Under the pieces are notes generated by a model. That model had not been told where the DNA came from. It worked only from the letters and a program-made list of their open reading frames with translations, and ran no database searches. Made by a program: the position numbers and the translations under genes. From positions 11,780-75,779 of the forward strand of contig CAVDHB010000062.1 in the NCBI GenBank assembly GCA_963608705.1: a stretch of 64,000 nt of DNA. The letters run 5' to 3'. The stretch's first letter is position 1; each line of letters starts with the position of its first letter. Source of the stretch: CAVDHB01 sp963608705 (GTDB taxonomy: Bacteria > Bacteroidota > Bacteroidia > Bacteroidales > Bacteroidaceae). Of this stretch, positions 32,897-43,091 are shown piece after piece.

Positions 32897-34102
32897 ATGC
32901 AAAACAAACCTTCTTCAAACTTTGCCTTGCCGCTGGCTTTTGTGGGACTTATGTTCTTTACCCTCGGTTTCGCCCTCGGTATCAACTCGTTCCTTATTCC
33001 TACTCTTCGTGAGGCGTTGCAACTCTCGTCGGGAGTCGCCTATCTTCTTTTAGCGGCCACATTCATTCCTTTCATCCTTTTCGGCATTCCGGCCTCCAAG
33101 ACCATCGCCGCCATAGGATATAAGAAGACTATGGCCTTTTCTTTCCTTATTTTCGCCGTGGCTTTCATCCTTTTCGTGGTTTCCGCCAAGAGCGAGAACT
33201 TTTGGGTGTTCTTGTTGGCTTCCTTTGTCAGTGGAGCGGGAAATGCGTATTTGCAGGCGTCGGTGAATCCGTATGTGACGATTCTCGGCCCGATGAAAAG
33301 CGCGGCCCGGCGTATCAGTATGATGGGTATCTGCAATAAGCTGGCGTGGCCTGTGGCACCGCTGTTCTTCGCTCTCATCGTGCCTGATCCCGACAAGGTG
33401 GCCGTGGCCGACTTGTATCTGCCGTTTTATATTATAATAGGTATATTTGTGCTGTTAGGTGTCATAGCGTTGCTGGCGCCTCTGCCCGAGGTGAAAGCGG
33501 CGGGAGAGGACGACACGGAGGAGGACAACTGTCCTTACGCCTCCGGTAAGACATCCATCTGGCAGTTCCCTCATCTGTTGTTGGGCGTGCTGACACTGTT
33601 CATCTACGTGGGTGTGGAGACTTTGGCACTCAGTACGGCGGTGGACTACGCCACGGCCATGCACCTGCCTGACGCCGACCTTTACGCTTGGATTCCCAGT
33701 GTGGGAATGGTCGTGGGATATGTGGCGGGTATCCTTTTCATTCCCAAGTATCTGTCTCAGGATGCGGCTATGCGTCTGTGCGCCTCGATAGGTGTGATAG
33801 GCTCTTTGCTGGTAGTGCTTTTCCCTCCGGTGTTTTCCATTTGGTTCATCTTCTTCATGGCCTTGGGCTGTTCTTTGTTATGGCCGGCTCTGTGGCCGCT
33901 GGCGATGGCCGACTTGGGCAAGTTCACCAAGCAGGGAAGTGCCTTGTTGACGATGGCCATTGCTGGAGGTGCGGTGATACCTACCATCTTCGGATTGCTG
34001 AAAGACAAAATAGGGATGCAGGGTGCTTATTGGCTGGCCGTGCCTTGCTTCCTCTTCATTCTTTATTACGGAATCGCCGGCTATAAAATACGTGTAAGAT
34101 AA
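32897..34102 (+). CDS. Sugar MFS transporter (FucP/GluP-like)
   Basis: 401 residues from the ATG at 32897; an upstream in-frame ATG at 32801 adds a polar extension over the promoter region. About 12 hydrophobic helices are visible, with a central charged loop (KAAGEDDTEEDNC) after helix 6. The SGAGNAYLQASVNPYVTILGP segment is typical of the fucose/glucose-galactose H+ symporter subfamily common in Bacteroides. The exact sugar cannot be read. It is followed 3 bases later by rarA. A weak promoter-like TATCTTTA lies at 32831-32838. Confidence 0.88.
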   Translation: MQNKPSSNFALPLAFVGLMFFTLGFALGINSFLIPTLREALQLSSGVAYLLLAATFIPFILFGIPASKTIAAIGYKKTMAFSFLIFAVAFILFVVSAKSENFWVFLLASFVSGAGNAYLQASVNPYVTILGPMKSAARRISMMGICNKLAWPVAPLFFALIVPDPDKVAVADLYLPFYIIIGIFVLLGVIALLAPLPEVKAAGEDDTEEDNCPYASGKTSIWQFPHLLLGVLTLFIYVGVETLALSTAVDYATAMHLPDADLYAWIPSVGMVVGYVAGILFIPKYLSQDAAMRLCASIGVIGSLLVVLFPPVFSIWFIFFMALGCSLLWPALWPLAMADLGKFTKQGSALLTMAIAGGAVIPTIFGLLKDKIGMQGAYWLAVPCFLFILYYGIAGYKIRVR

Positions 34103-34105
34103 AAT

Positions 34106-35389
34106 ATGCCTGCACCGTTAGCGGAAAGAATGCGTCCGCAGTCGTTGGACGATTATGTCGGACAGACCCATTTGGTGGGCAAAGGATGTGTGTTGCGCGA
34201 GATGATAGAGGGAGGACGTGTGTCCTCCTTCATCTTGTGGGGGCCTCCAGGTGTGGGGAAGACCACGCTGGCTCATATCATTGCCCAGCAGTTGAAAACA
34301 CCTTTCTATACCTTGAGTGCCGTGACCTCTGGCGTGAAAGATGTGCGGGAGGTTATTGAGAAGGCGGAAAAGAACCGTTTCTTCTCCACCGCAAGCCCGA
34401 TTCTCTTCATCGACGAAATCCACCGTTTTAGCAAGTCCCAGCAGGACTCGCTCTTGGGCGCGGTGGAGAAGGGGACAGTCACGCTCATTGGCGCAACCAC
34501 CGAGAATCCCTCTTTCGAGATAATCCGTCCGCTGTTGAGCCGTTGCCAGGTGTACACGCTGAAGCCGTTGGGAAAGGAGGATTTGCTGCGGCTTGCGCAT
34601 AACGCCTTGGAGAAGGACGTGATACTGAAGGAGCGGACAATAGAGCTGAGGGAGACAGACGCCTTGTTGCAGTATGCAGGAGGCGATGCCCGCAAACTAT
34701 TGAACATTCTGGACTTGCTGACGGAGACTCCTGTGGGGGATGATGGCTTGGTTATTACAGACCAGTTAGTGAGACAGCGTCTGCAAGAAAATCCGTTGGC
34801 TTATGACAAGGGAGGAGAAATGCACTATGACATCATCAGCGCCTTTATCAAAAGCATACGGGGCAGTGACCCTGATGCGGCCATCTATTGGCTGGCTCGT
34901 ATGATTGAAGGTGGGGAAGACCCCGCTTTCATCGCTCGTAGACTGGTGATTGTGGCTTCCGAAGACATCGGATTGGCCAACCCTAACGCCATGCTCCTTG
35001 CAAACGCCGCCTTTGACGCAGTAATGAAGATTGGCTGGCCGGAAGGAAGGATTCCGTTGGCGGAAGCTACGGTCTACTTGGCCACCAGTCCCAAGAGCAA
35101 TTCTTCGTACATGGCCATCAACAAGGCGTTGGAGGAAGTGAAGCGTTCCGGCAACCAGCCTGTGCCGCTGCATTTGCGCAACGCTCCCACCGAACTGATG
35201 GCCGAGCTGGGCTATCATGAAGGATACAAATACGCCCACGATTACCCCGGACATTTTGTGAAGCAGCAGTATATGCCCGACGCATTGAAGCATCTCCACC
35301 TGTGGGAAGCGCAGCCCAATCCGCAGGAAGACCGTATGCGGGAAAGAATGGAGTGGCTGTGGGGGAAGAACGCATTGAACGAACAGTGA
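34106..35389 (+). CDS. rarA: Replication-associated recombination protein A
   Basis: 427 residues, AAA+ clamp-loader-like ATPase (RarA/MgsA). Walker A GPPGVGKTT (about 46-54), Walker B LFIDEIHRFSKSQQD, sensor 1 GATTENPSFE, and the C-terminal tetramerisation region (YWLARMIEGGEDPAFIARRL). It acts at stalled replication forks. The 3-base gap to the transporter suggests co-transcription, though the functions are unrelated. Confidence 0.95.
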   Translation: MPAPLAERMRPQSLDDYVGQTHLVGKGCVLREMIEGGRVSSFILWGPPGVGKTTLAHIIAQQLKTPFYTLSAVTSGVKDVREVIEKAEKNRFFSTASPILFIDEIHRFSKSQQDSLLGAVEKGTVTLIGATTENPSFEIIRPLLSRCQVYTLKPLGKEDLLRLAHNALEKDVILKERTIELRETDALLQYAGGDARKLLNILDLLTETPVGDDGLVITDQLVRQRLQENPLAYDKGGEMHYDIISAFIKSIRGSDPDAAIYWLARMIEGGEDPAFIARRLVIVASEDIGLANPNAMLLANAAFDAVMKIGWPEGRIPLAEATVYLATSPKSNSSYMAINKALEEVKRSGNQPVPLHLRNAPTELMAELGYHEGYKYAHDYPGHFVKQQYMPDALKHLHLWEAQPNPQEDRMRERMEWLWGKNALNEQ

Positions 35390-35420
35390 GGTATCTATGC
35401 TAATAAACGGAGAGGCACGG

Positions 35421-35451
35421 TTGCCGATTTGAAATAAAATCACTATCTTCG
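35421..35451 (+). promoter_or_regulatory. Probable promoter of the AAA-ATPase/nuclease-like gene
   Basis: TTG at 35421-35423, 20 bases, TATCTTCG at 35444-35451 (one mismatch), 28 bases before the start. Confidence 0.5.
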
Positions 35452-35479
35452 CAGTAGAAATTAAAACAAACGGAAAATC

Positions 35480-37048
35480 ATGGAACGACGCAGGAAACGT
35501 TATCCGATAGGAATACAAACCTTCTCGAATATTCGTGAGGGAGATTATCTGTATATCGATAAGACCGAGTACGTCTATCGTATGGCATCTTCCGATGCCA
35601 AGTATATTTTTCTAAGCCGTCCCCGTAGGTTCGGCAAGTCCCTGCTCACTTCTACTTTGGAAAGTTATTTCTCCGGGAGAAAGGATTTGTTCAAAGGCTT
35701 GGCCATCGAGAAGTTAGAGAAAGAATGGACGAAATACCCGGTGCTTCACTTTGACATGAGTACCGCCAAGTATGCGGAGAAAGCGGATTTGGAAAGCGAG
35801 CTGAATTTGAAACTTGTGCAATATGAGGAGGTGTATGGGAAAAAAGAGGATGAACGGAATTTCAATCAGCGTCTGCAAGGGCTGATAAAGAGAGCGTATG
35901 AGCAAACGGGACAAAAAGTGGTGGTCTTGATAGACGAGTATGACGCTCCGTTGTTGGACGTGGTGCACGAGGAGAAGAACCTGCCGATATTGCGCAGTGT
36001 CATGCGTAATTTCTACAGCCCGTTGAAGGCTTGCGACGGTTACTTGCGTTTTGTGTTCATCACGGGCATCACGAAATTCTCTCAGCTGAGCATTTTCAGT
36101 GAGCTGAACAATATCAAGAATATCAGCATGGACGAGGCGTATGCGGCTGTGTGCGGCATCACTGAGGAGGAGATGCGTACCCAAATGGACAATGACTTAT
36201 CTTTATTTGCAGAAAAGCTGAAACTATCAAAGGATGAAGTGCTGTCTAAACTGAAAAATAATTATGACGGTTATCATTTTGTTTGGCCGTCTCCTGATAT
36301 ATACAATCCTTTCAGTCTACTGAATGCGTTCGCGGATGGAAAGTTGAACTCCTATTGGTTCGGCAGCGGAACGCCTACTTACTTGATAGAAATGCTTCGT
36401 AAATATCACGTCTCACCTCAGCATATAGGGTCAAGAGAAGCTATGGCCTCCTCGTTTGACGCACCCACGGAGCGTATGACAGATATAACGCCGTTGCTTT
36501 ACCAAAGCGGATACGTCACTATCAAAGACTATGATGAGGCTGTCGAGTTGTACACGCTTGACATCCCCAACAAGGAAGTCCGCATTGGACTGATGAAAAG
36601 TCTGTTGCCGAACTATTTGCATCAGTACACCACGGATGGACTGACTACCGTGGCTCGTTTGTACCGTTGCGTCCTGCGGGATGACATGGACGGTGCCCTG
36701 TGTTTGTTGCAGACCTTCCTTTCCACAGTCCCCTATTGCGATCATACTGATTACGAAGGCCATTACCAACAGATGCTCTACGTGATATTCAGCATCTTGG
36801 GGATGTACACAGACGTGGAGGTTCGCACTCCCCGTGGACGGGTGGACATTGTGCTGCGTGGACCTCGTACCTTATATATAATGGAGCTGAAACTTGACAA
36901 GGATGCGGACGTGGCCATGAACCAGATAGATTTGAAACAGTACCCCGAACGTTTCCGCCTGTACCACCTGCCGATAGTGAAGGTCGGCATCAGCTTCGAC
37001 AGCGAGGGGCATACATTGAAGGAGTGGAATATCAGTAGTGAGGCGTAG
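35480..37048 (+). CDS. AAA-ATPase-like protein with C-terminal PD-(D/E)XK-type nuclease region
   Basis: 522 residues. The N terminus (RYPIGIQTFSNIREGDYLYIDKT, in part) and RPRRFGKSLL (Walker A, near residue 55) with VVVLIDEYDAPL (Walker B) belong to the AAA-ATPase-like family that is greatly expanded in Bacteroidota. The C-terminal end has GRVDIVLRGPRTLYIMELKL, a PD-(D/E)XK-like core (D, then E-x-K). The biological role of this family is unknown; multiple copies per genome suggest mobility or conflict functions (inference). A decayed copy lies at 43092-43210, across the glycosidase operon. Confidence 0.88.
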   Translation: MERRRKRYPIGIQTFSNIREGDYLYIDKTEYVYRMASSDAKYIFLSRPRRFGKSLLTSTLESYFSGRKDLFKGLAIEKLEKEWTKYPVLHFDMSTAKYAEKADLESELNLKLVQYEEVYGKKEDERNFNQRLQGLIKRAYEQTGQKVVVLIDEYDAPLLDVVHEEKNLPILRSVMRNFYSPLKACDGYLRFVFITGITKFSQLSIFSELNNIKNISMDEAYAAVCGITEEEMRTQMDNDLSLFAEKLKLSKDEVLSKLKNNYDGYHFVWPSPDIYNPFSLLNAFADGKLNSYWFGSGTPTYLIEMLRKYHVSPQHIGSREAMASSFDAPTERMTDITPLLYQSGYVTIKDYDEAVELYTLDIPNKEVRIGLMKSLLPNYLHQYTTDGLTTVARLYRCVLRDDMDGALCLLQTFLSTVPYCDHTDYEGHYQQMLYVIFSILGMYTDVEVRTPRGRVDIVLRGPRTLYIMELKLDKDADVAMNQIDLKQYPERFRLYHLPIVKVGISFDSEGHTLKEWNISSEA

Positions 37049-37070
37049 TTCCTAAAGATAAATTAGATAC

Positions 37071-37110
37071 AAAAAGCGTTGGACAGTATTAATCTGTTCA
37101 ACGCTTTTTG
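37071..37110 (+). terminator. Bidirectional-looking terminator after the AAA-ATPase gene
   Basis: AAAAAGCGTTGGACAG pairs with CTGTTCAACGCTTTTT around a 7-base loop, with U-rich ends on both strands. Confidence 0.85.
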
Positions 37111-37191
37111 TTGATTCCCCGAATAGATGGGGACTGTACGAATATCTTGGCTATTTGTATGGTAATACATTCTTGCTCCTATTTTTCTTCC

Positions 37192-37199
37192 TACTTTTG
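37192..37199 (+). promoter_or_regulatory. -7 box of the glycosidase operon
   Basis: TACTTTTG, 92 bases before the GH51 start; the best TTG upstream is only 16 bases away, so the -33 match is imperfect. Confidence 0.45.
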
Positions 37200-37291
37200 T
37201 CGCTGTGTATATCGAAGCGGTATGTAAACTTGCATTCGGATAAGATATAATCAAAATAATAGAACTTGCAAACCATTTAAAGCTTAAAATC

Positions 37292-39322
37292 ATGCATATA
37301 TTTAAAATTGCATTAGCCTTATTTCTAACCTTGCCAGCAGTGTGCGGCAAGGCTTCAACGAACGGTCCCGACAAAATCGTTGTCAACGTGGCAGAAAGGG
37401 GAAGCGACATATCGCCTGCTTTTGTCGGTGTATTTTTCGAAGAGATAAACCGTGCAGGAGATGGTGGACTGTATGCCGAACTGGTGCAGAACAGAAGTTT
37501 TGAGGACAATGCCCTTCCCGCTGGATATTCTGTAAAGGGGAACATCCTGGTGCCACCTCCGGTGATAGACCATTTCACAGGAAAGGTCAAGCATATAAGC
37601 GACCGAAAAATGCGGTGGGACAACACGCCCGTCATCGGTTGGAAGTTGCTTGCCGAACCCTCTGCTTTGTCTTCCATGAAAGTGGTGGACGAGCAGCCTT
37701 ATTCTTCCACGGCACCTCACAACCTAGAAGTATCCCTTGGCAATCCTCAGGCGGAGGTCATTCTGGAAAACAGGGGCTTTCACGGAATGAATATCGTGAA
37801 GAATGGAAAATACTACCTTCGCTCCATCATCCGCTGCTCATCCGATTTCTCGGGAAAGATAGAAGCTCGCATAGTCAATCATAGCGGAGAAGTCTTGGCA
37901 CGAACTCCACTGTCTCCTGCCAAAGACGGATCATGGACGGACACGGAGAGCATGATGTCTTCTCTGGGGAGTGATGCACAAGCCCGTCTACATATCGTCT
38001 TTTCAGGAAAGGGCCATGTATGGCTTGATTATGTATCGCTCTTTCCCCAAGATACCTATAAAGGCCGCAGGAACGGACTGCGCCCTGACCTGGCACAGAT
38101 GATTGCCGACTTGAAGCCCTCTTTTCTCCGCTGGCCTGGAGGTACCATTGTGGGTGGCATCACGCTGTCCACACGGATGGACTGGAAGAAGATGCTGGGA
38201 GACCCGGCCAAACGTCCAGGAGAGATTGTGACCTGGGGCTATCGTTGCTCTTATGGTTTAGGCTATCACGAAATCATGCAATATTGCGAAGACATCGGTT
38301 CGGACTTCATGTATGTATGCAATATGGGACTGGGTGACCAGTATCGGATGAACGATGCCTGTCCGGAAGATTCTATACCTTATTATATAAGCGACTGCCT
38401 GGATGCCATCGAATATGCCATAGGCGATACGACAACGACATGGGGCAAGCGGCGTGCTGCGGCAGGACACCCTCAACCCTTCCCCTTGAAATACGTGGAG
38501 CTGGGCAATGAACACGAAGGGGCTGAGTACCATCGCCGCTTCCCGATGTTCTATCAAGCCATCAAGGCGAAATATCCCCAGCTGAGACTTATCTGCAATG
38601 AGCAGCATTTTGACCCGAAGCGTGCCACAGAACAGAAGACGGATTTGCTCGATCCCCATTTCTATGCCAAGCCAGAGGATTTCCGCAAGATGAATACTTA
38701 TTTCGACCATCATCCGCGCGGCAAGTACCAAATCTATGTGGGAGAATATGCCTGCAATTCCGGCGTAGGGACAGGCAACATGAACGCAGCCTTGTCGGAA
38801 GCCGCCTTTGCCAATGGCATGGAGCGGAATGGAGACTTGGTCGTGATGACCTCGTTTGCCCCTCTGCTCGAAAATGTCAACAAGCGCCGTTGGCCAGTCA
38901 ACCTCATCCGTTTTGATGCTTCCCGGACTTATGGACGCAGCTCTTACTACGTGCAGAAACTGCTGTCGGAGAATCGTCCTGACTATAACGTATGGAATAA
39001 TATCTCCAATATGCAGCCAGACTCTACCTATATGCACTTCGTGTCATCGGGTGTCGATAAAGACAAAAACGAACTGGTGATAAAGGTGGTGAATTGCGGG
39101 AAAGCGACTTATCCTGCATCTATCCAGCTGAAAGGCATCCAGAAAGTACTCAAAGGTGGACGCATCATCACCTTGAAAGCACAGGATGGAACAGACGAGA
39201 ATACTTTTGAAGAGCCACGAAAAATTTATCCCCATGAATCATCTTATGATGGCTTCAAGTGTGATTTCTCTTTCGTCTTTGCTCCCTATTCCTATACGAT
39301 ATTACGCATTCCGTTTAAGTGA
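37292..39322 (+). CDS. Secreted GH51 alpha-L-arabinofuranosidase
   Basis: 676 residues with a signal peptide (MHIFKIALALFLTLPAVCGKA). An N-terminal extension (about 120-250) resembles a carbohydrate-binding jelly-roll inserted before the barrel, as in longer GH51 enzymes. The catalytic barrel shows LRWPGGTIVGG, then ELGNEHEG with the acid/base Glu407, and VGEYACN with the nucleophile Glu485. It removes terminal arabinofuranose from arabinan, arabinoxylan or arabinogalactan. It is the first gene of a three-glycosidase operon lacking SusC/SusD. Confidence 0.92.
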   Translation: MHIFKIALALFLTLPAVCGKASTNGPDKIVVNVAERGSDISPAFVGVFFEEINRAGDGGLYAELVQNRSFEDNALPAGYSVKGNILVPPPVIDHFTGKVKHISDRKMRWDNTPVIGWKLLAEPSALSSMKVVDEQPYSSTAPHNLEVSLGNPQAEVILENRGFHGMNIVKNGKYYLRSIIRCSSDFSGKIEARIVNHSGEVLARTPLSPAKDGSWTDTESMMSSLGSDAQARLHIVFSGKGHVWLDYVSLFPQDTYKGRRNGLRPDLAQMIADLKPSFLRWPGGTIVGGITLSTRMDWKKMLGDPAKRPGEIVTWGYRCSYGLGYHEIMQYCEDIGSDFMYVCNMGLGDQYRMNDACPEDSIPYYISDCLDAIEYAIGDTTTTWGKRRAAAGHPQPFPLKYVELGNEHEGAEYHRRFPMFYQAIKAKYPQLRLICNEQHFDPKRATEQKTDLLDPHFYAKPEDFRKMNTYFDHHPRGKYQIYVGEYACNSGVGTGNMNAALSEAAFANGMERNGDLVVMTSFAPLLENVNKRRWPVNLIRFDASRTYGRSSYYVQKLLSENRPDYNVWNNISNMQPDSTYMHFVSSGVDKDKNELVIKVVNCGKATYPASIQLKGIQKVLKGGRIITLKAQDGTDENTFEEPRKIYPHESSYDGFKCDFSFVFAPYSYTILRIPFK

Positions 39323-39364
39323 GTCTTTGGAACTAAATAAAGAAGCATAAACTAAGTAAAAAGC

Positions 39365-40690
39365 ATGAAGAAGATAATCCTTATTTTATTGTGTACCATT
39401 TGTCAGACAATGGCAGCAGCACAAATACAGTCGGGGAGAGTTATAAACAACGGCATCCCCTGGTATGATAACAATGGCAATATCATCAATGCCCACGGTG
39501 CCTGTATCGTGGATGACGGTGGTCGCTACTGGCTTTTCGGAGAATACAAGTCGGACACGAGCAATGCCTTTCCTGGCTTTGGTTGTTATTCCTCCACCGA
39601 CCTGGTGAATTGGAAGTTCGAGCGTGTGGTGTTGCCAGTTCAAAAAGACGGCATTCTCGGTCCGAATCGGGTAGGCGAGAGAGTGAAGGTGATGAAATGT
39701 CCCAAGACAGGTGAGTATGTCATGTTGATGCACGCCGATGACTTGAAGTACAGTGATCCTTATATAGGCATCGCCACCAGCAAAACCATCAACGGCGACT
39801 ACACCTTGCACGGACCGATACTATTTAATGGCCAACCGATTAAGCGTTGGGACATGGGTACTTTCCAGGATACAGATGGAAAGGGTTATCTGCTGATTCA
39901 TCACGGCCCCATCTATCGGTTGAGTGATGACTATCGTTCCATCGAGGCGAAAGTGGCGCACGTGGAGGGCATGGGGGAATCACCTGCCATGTTCAAGAAA
40001 AACGGAATGTACTATCTGTTAACCTCTCAATTGACCAGTTGGGAGCGAAACGACAACTACTATTTTACCGCACCTGCCATTGAAGGACCGTGGGAACGGC
40101 AAGGGACATTCTGCCCTGAAGGCACGTTGACCTACAACTCACAATCTACGTTTGTGTTCCCGTTGAAGCGAGGCAATGACACTATATCCATGTATATGGG
40201 CGACCGTTGGTCGTTTCCCCATCAGGCGTCGGCCGCTACATACGTATGGCTTCCTTTGCAAGTGCGTGGGAAAGCACTCTCGATTCCGGCATACTGGCCA
40301 TCATGGGATGTGGATAGGATAAAGCAAGTGGAACTCAAGGGAGAGGAAAAGGTGCAAAACTGGGTATCCGACCAAAGAGGGCATGCTTTGAGGATGTCGT
40401 TCAGAGGGAGCCGTATAGCGATAGTAGGTAAAACTGACGACCGTGGCGGATATGCTGAGGTGCGTATACGGGACAAAGAGGGTAAGCTGCTTCATCGTTC
40501 TTTGGTTGATTTCTATAGCAAGGTACCGAATAAGGGACTTCGCTTTATGAGTCGGCAAATGCCTTGCGACACCTATATTTTGGAGGTGGAAGCGACTGGA
40601 GAACAGTCGGTATGGTATAACAAACGGAAAGACCGTTTCGGCAGCCATGGATATTTAGTCAACGTAGAGAAAGTGATAATCAGTCAATAA
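39365..40690 (+). CDS. Secreted GH43-family glycoside hydrolase
   Basis: 441 residues with a signal peptide (MKKIILILLCTICQTMAAAQ). The five-blade propeller N-terminal domain begins IPWYDNNGNIINAHGACIV, a pattern like the exo-beta-1,3-galactanase branch of GH43 (subfamily 24 or near it); the GH43 acid region is seen around VEGMGESPAMF. The last 130 residues form a beta-rich domain (MSFRGSRIAIVGKTDDRGGY) of carbohydrate-binding type. A galactan-backbone or arabinose activity would suit the GH51 and GH127 neighbours, but the subfamily is not certain. Confidence 0.82.
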   Translation: MKKIILILLCTICQTMAAAQIQSGRVINNGIPWYDNNGNIINAHGACIVDDGGRYWLFGEYKSDTSNAFPGFGCYSSTDLVNWKFERVVLPVQKDGILGPNRVGERVKVMKCPKTGEYVMLMHADDLKYSDPYIGIATSKTINGDYTLHGPILFNGQPIKRWDMGTFQDTDGKGYLLIHHGPIYRLSDDYRSIEAKVAHVEGMGESPAMFKKNGMYYLLTSQLTSWERNDNYYFTAPAIEGPWERQGTFCPEGTLTYNSQSTFVFPLKRGNDTISMYMGDRWSFPHQASAATYVWLPLQVRGKALSIPAYWPSWDVDRIKQVELKGEEKVQNWVSDQRGHALRMSFRGSRIAIVGKTDDRGGYAEVRIRDKEGKLLHRSLVDFYSKVPNKGLRFMSRQMPCDTYILEVEATGEQSVWYNKRKDRFGSHGYLVNVEKVIISQ

Positions 40691-40710
40691 CCGCAATATA
40701 TTTTTTTGAT

Positions 40711-43089
40711 ATGTACTTAAAGTTCATAATGACATTTTTTCTCTCTGTGTCGTTTTATGCGGCTTCCGCACAAAACAACCAGCAGATAGACTATTTCCCC
40801 TTGTCGAGTGTCAGACTGCTTGACGGTCCTTTCCTTAAAGCCCAGCATCTGAATATGCGATATATCCTCGAAATGGATCCCGATCGCTTGTTGGTTCCTT
40901 ATAGGCGTGAGTCTGGCTTGCCAGTTCACACAAAAAGCTATACCAACTGGGAGAACACGGGACTCGACGGGCATATCGGGGGACATTATCTGTCAGCATT
41001 GGCATTGATGTATGCCTCGACCCATGACAACCGTATCAAAGAAAGGCTTGACTACATGATAGATGCCCTGTATGCGTGTCAGAAACATAATGGGAATGGA
41101 TATCTTGCGGGCATTCCCGGAGGAAAGAAGCTTTGGACTGAAGTTGCCGCAGGAAATATCCAAGCCAGCCGTTTTGAGCTGAACGGCAAGTGGGTGCCTC
41201 TTTACAATATACACAAGGTTTATGCCGGATTGAGGGATGCGTGGGTCTATGCCGACAACGCCAAAGCCAAGAAAATGCTGATAGCATTGACGGACTGGAT
41301 GCTCGATGTCACTAAGAAGCTGACTGATGAGCAGATTCAGGAAATGCTTATCAGCGAGCATGGAGGGCTCAATGAGATTTTTGCGGATGTGGCGGCTATG
41401 ACTGGAAAAACCAAGTATCTTGATTTGGCGGTAAGGTTCAGTGACCGTTCCATCTTGCGTCCCTTGATGCACCAGCAAGACTCTTTGACAGGACTGCATG
41501 CCAACACCCAACTACCCAAGATTATAGGATTCAAAAGAATCGCGGAGGTGTCAGACAAGTATGATTGGGATAAGGCTGCCACATTTTTCTGGAAAACTGT
41601 GGTAGAGAACCGTACTGTTTGCATCGGTGGAAATAGCGTGAGGGAACATTTTCATGCGATTGATGACTTTTCGCCGATGATAAAGGGTGAGCAAGGGGTT
41701 GAGACTTGCAATACCTACAACATGCTCCGACTGAGCAGGATGTTGTTTCATACATCGGGGGACGTCAGATATATGGATTATTATGAAAGGGGGCTGTATA
41801 ACCACATCCTGTCCAGTCAGAATCCCAATACGGGCGGATTGGTCTATTTTACGCAAATGCGTCCAGGACATTATCGTGTATATTCCCAGCCCCATACAAG
41901 CATGTGGTGCTGTGTGGGAACCGGCATTGAGAACCATTCGAAATATGGCGAAATGATATATGCCCATCAAGGAGATGATTTGCTTGTCAACCTGTTTGTT
42001 CCGTCTGTCTTAAACTGGAAGGAGAAAGGAATACAACTGCGTCAGGATACGAAGTTCCCTTATCAAGCGACATCCACCATCACGATAACAACAGACAGCC
42101 CTACACATTTTATGTTGCATATACGCAAGCCGGTATGGACCACAGAAACTGAAATAGAGTTAAAGGTCAATGGCGAGAAGGTTGCTTACCGGGTTGACAG
42201 AGGGTACATAGGTATTGACAGAACTTGGAAGACCGGCGACGTGGTGGAATTCAACTTGCCCATGAAGCTTCGTGCGGAAGGTCTGCCCGACAAATCCCCG
42301 TATGTGGCCTTTGTATATGGCCCAATCGTGTTGGCTGCGAAAACAGGGACAGCAGACCAGAAAGGTTTGTATGCAGACGATAGCCGTATGGGGCATGTGG
42401 CTAGGGGTACTATCATCCCATTGTCAGAAATGCCTGTCTTGGTTACAGAGAAAGGTGCTGAGGTCTCACATCTCACACAAGACAAGAAGCATCCTTTGAC
42501 CTTTAGGATTAATGACCTTTATCCTGCGGAAAAGTGGAAACACTTGGAATTGATACCTTTCTTCTCCTTACACGAGTCGCGTTATATCATTTATTGGCAC
42601 ACCGCACGTCCCGAAGAGATTGTCTCTTTGGAACAGAAGATGATACAGGACGAGCAGAAACAGACCCGACTCAACAGAGCCACTGCGGATGTTGTGTATT
42701 GCGGACAGCAACAACCGGAGTCTGACCATTACATCCGTCATGGGAAATCATCAACGGGCTACACGGAAGGTTGCCATTGGCGCGATGCCAAAGATTGGTT
42801 CTGCTATCAGATGTCAGGCGGAAAAAGCACACAGCTTTATTTGAAGTATCTTGATTCTTCATCGAAGCGTCATACGGAGATCTTTGTGAATGGCATCAAG
42901 GTAGCTGATATCAGCCAAGGCAATGGTGTAGAAGGAAAATTGAAGGAAATGATTGTGGAGTTTCCTGCCACCATGTCCCTCTCTGATGAGAAGAAGGTGA
43001 CTATACGGTTCTCCGCAAAAAACGGTAGGCCGACATTCAGGCTGGTAGAGGCAAGATTGCTTGACGAATCTTTCAAATCCTCAAATTAG
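40711..43089 (+). CDS. GH127 beta-L-arabinofuranosidase
   Basis: 792 residues with a signal peptide (MTFFLSVSFYAASAQ region). The (alpha/alpha)6 catalytic domain carries ETCN (Cys333) and MWCCVGTG (Cys400, Cys401), aligning with the zinc-binding Cys340, Cys417 and Cys418 of HypBA1; Cys400 would be the nucleophile. The C-terminal 150 residues add a beta-domain. It cleaves beta-linked L-arabinofuranose found in hydroxyproline-rich plant glycoproteins and some pectic chains. It lies 20 bases after the GH43 gene. Three bases beyond its stop the sequence becomes a remnant of the AAA-ATPase gene. Confidence 0.92.
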   Translation: MYLKFIMTFFLSVSFYAASAQNNQQIDYFPLSSVRLLDGPFLKAQHLNMRYILEMDPDRLLVPYRRESGLPVHTKSYTNWENTGLDGHIGGHYLSALALMYASTHDNRIKERLDYMIDALYACQKHNGNGYLAGIPGGKKLWTEVAAGNIQASRFELNGKWVPLYNIHKVYAGLRDAWVYADNAKAKKMLIALTDWMLDVTKKLTDEQIQEMLISEHGGLNEIFADVAAMTGKTKYLDLAVRFSDRSILRPLMHQQDSLTGLHANTQLPKIIGFKRIAEVSDKYDWDKAATFFWKTVVENRTVCIGGNSVREHFHAIDDFSPMIKGEQGVETCNTYNMLRLSRMLFHTSGDVRYMDYYERGLYNHILSSQNPNTGGLVYFTQMRPGHYRVYSQPHTSMWCCVGTGIENHSKYGEMIYAHQGDDLLVNLFVPSVLNWKEKGIQLRQDTKFPYQATSTITITTDSPTHFMLHIRKPVWTTETEIELKVNGEKVAYRVDRGYIGIDRTWKTGDVVEFNLPMKLRAEGLPDKSPYVAFVYGPIVLAAKTGTADQKGLYADDSRMGHVARGTIIPLSEMPVLVTEKGAEVSHLTQDKKHPLTFRINDLYPAEKWKHLELIPFFSLHESRYIIYWHTARPEEIVSLEQKMIQDEQKQTRLNRATADVVYCGQQQPESDHYIRHGKSSTGYTEGCHWRDAKDWFCYQMSGGKSTQLYLKYLDSSSKRHTEIFVNGIKVADISQGNGVEGKLKEMIVEFPATMSLSDEKKVTIRFSAKNGRPTFRLVEARLLDESFKSSN

Positions 43090-43091
43090 CT

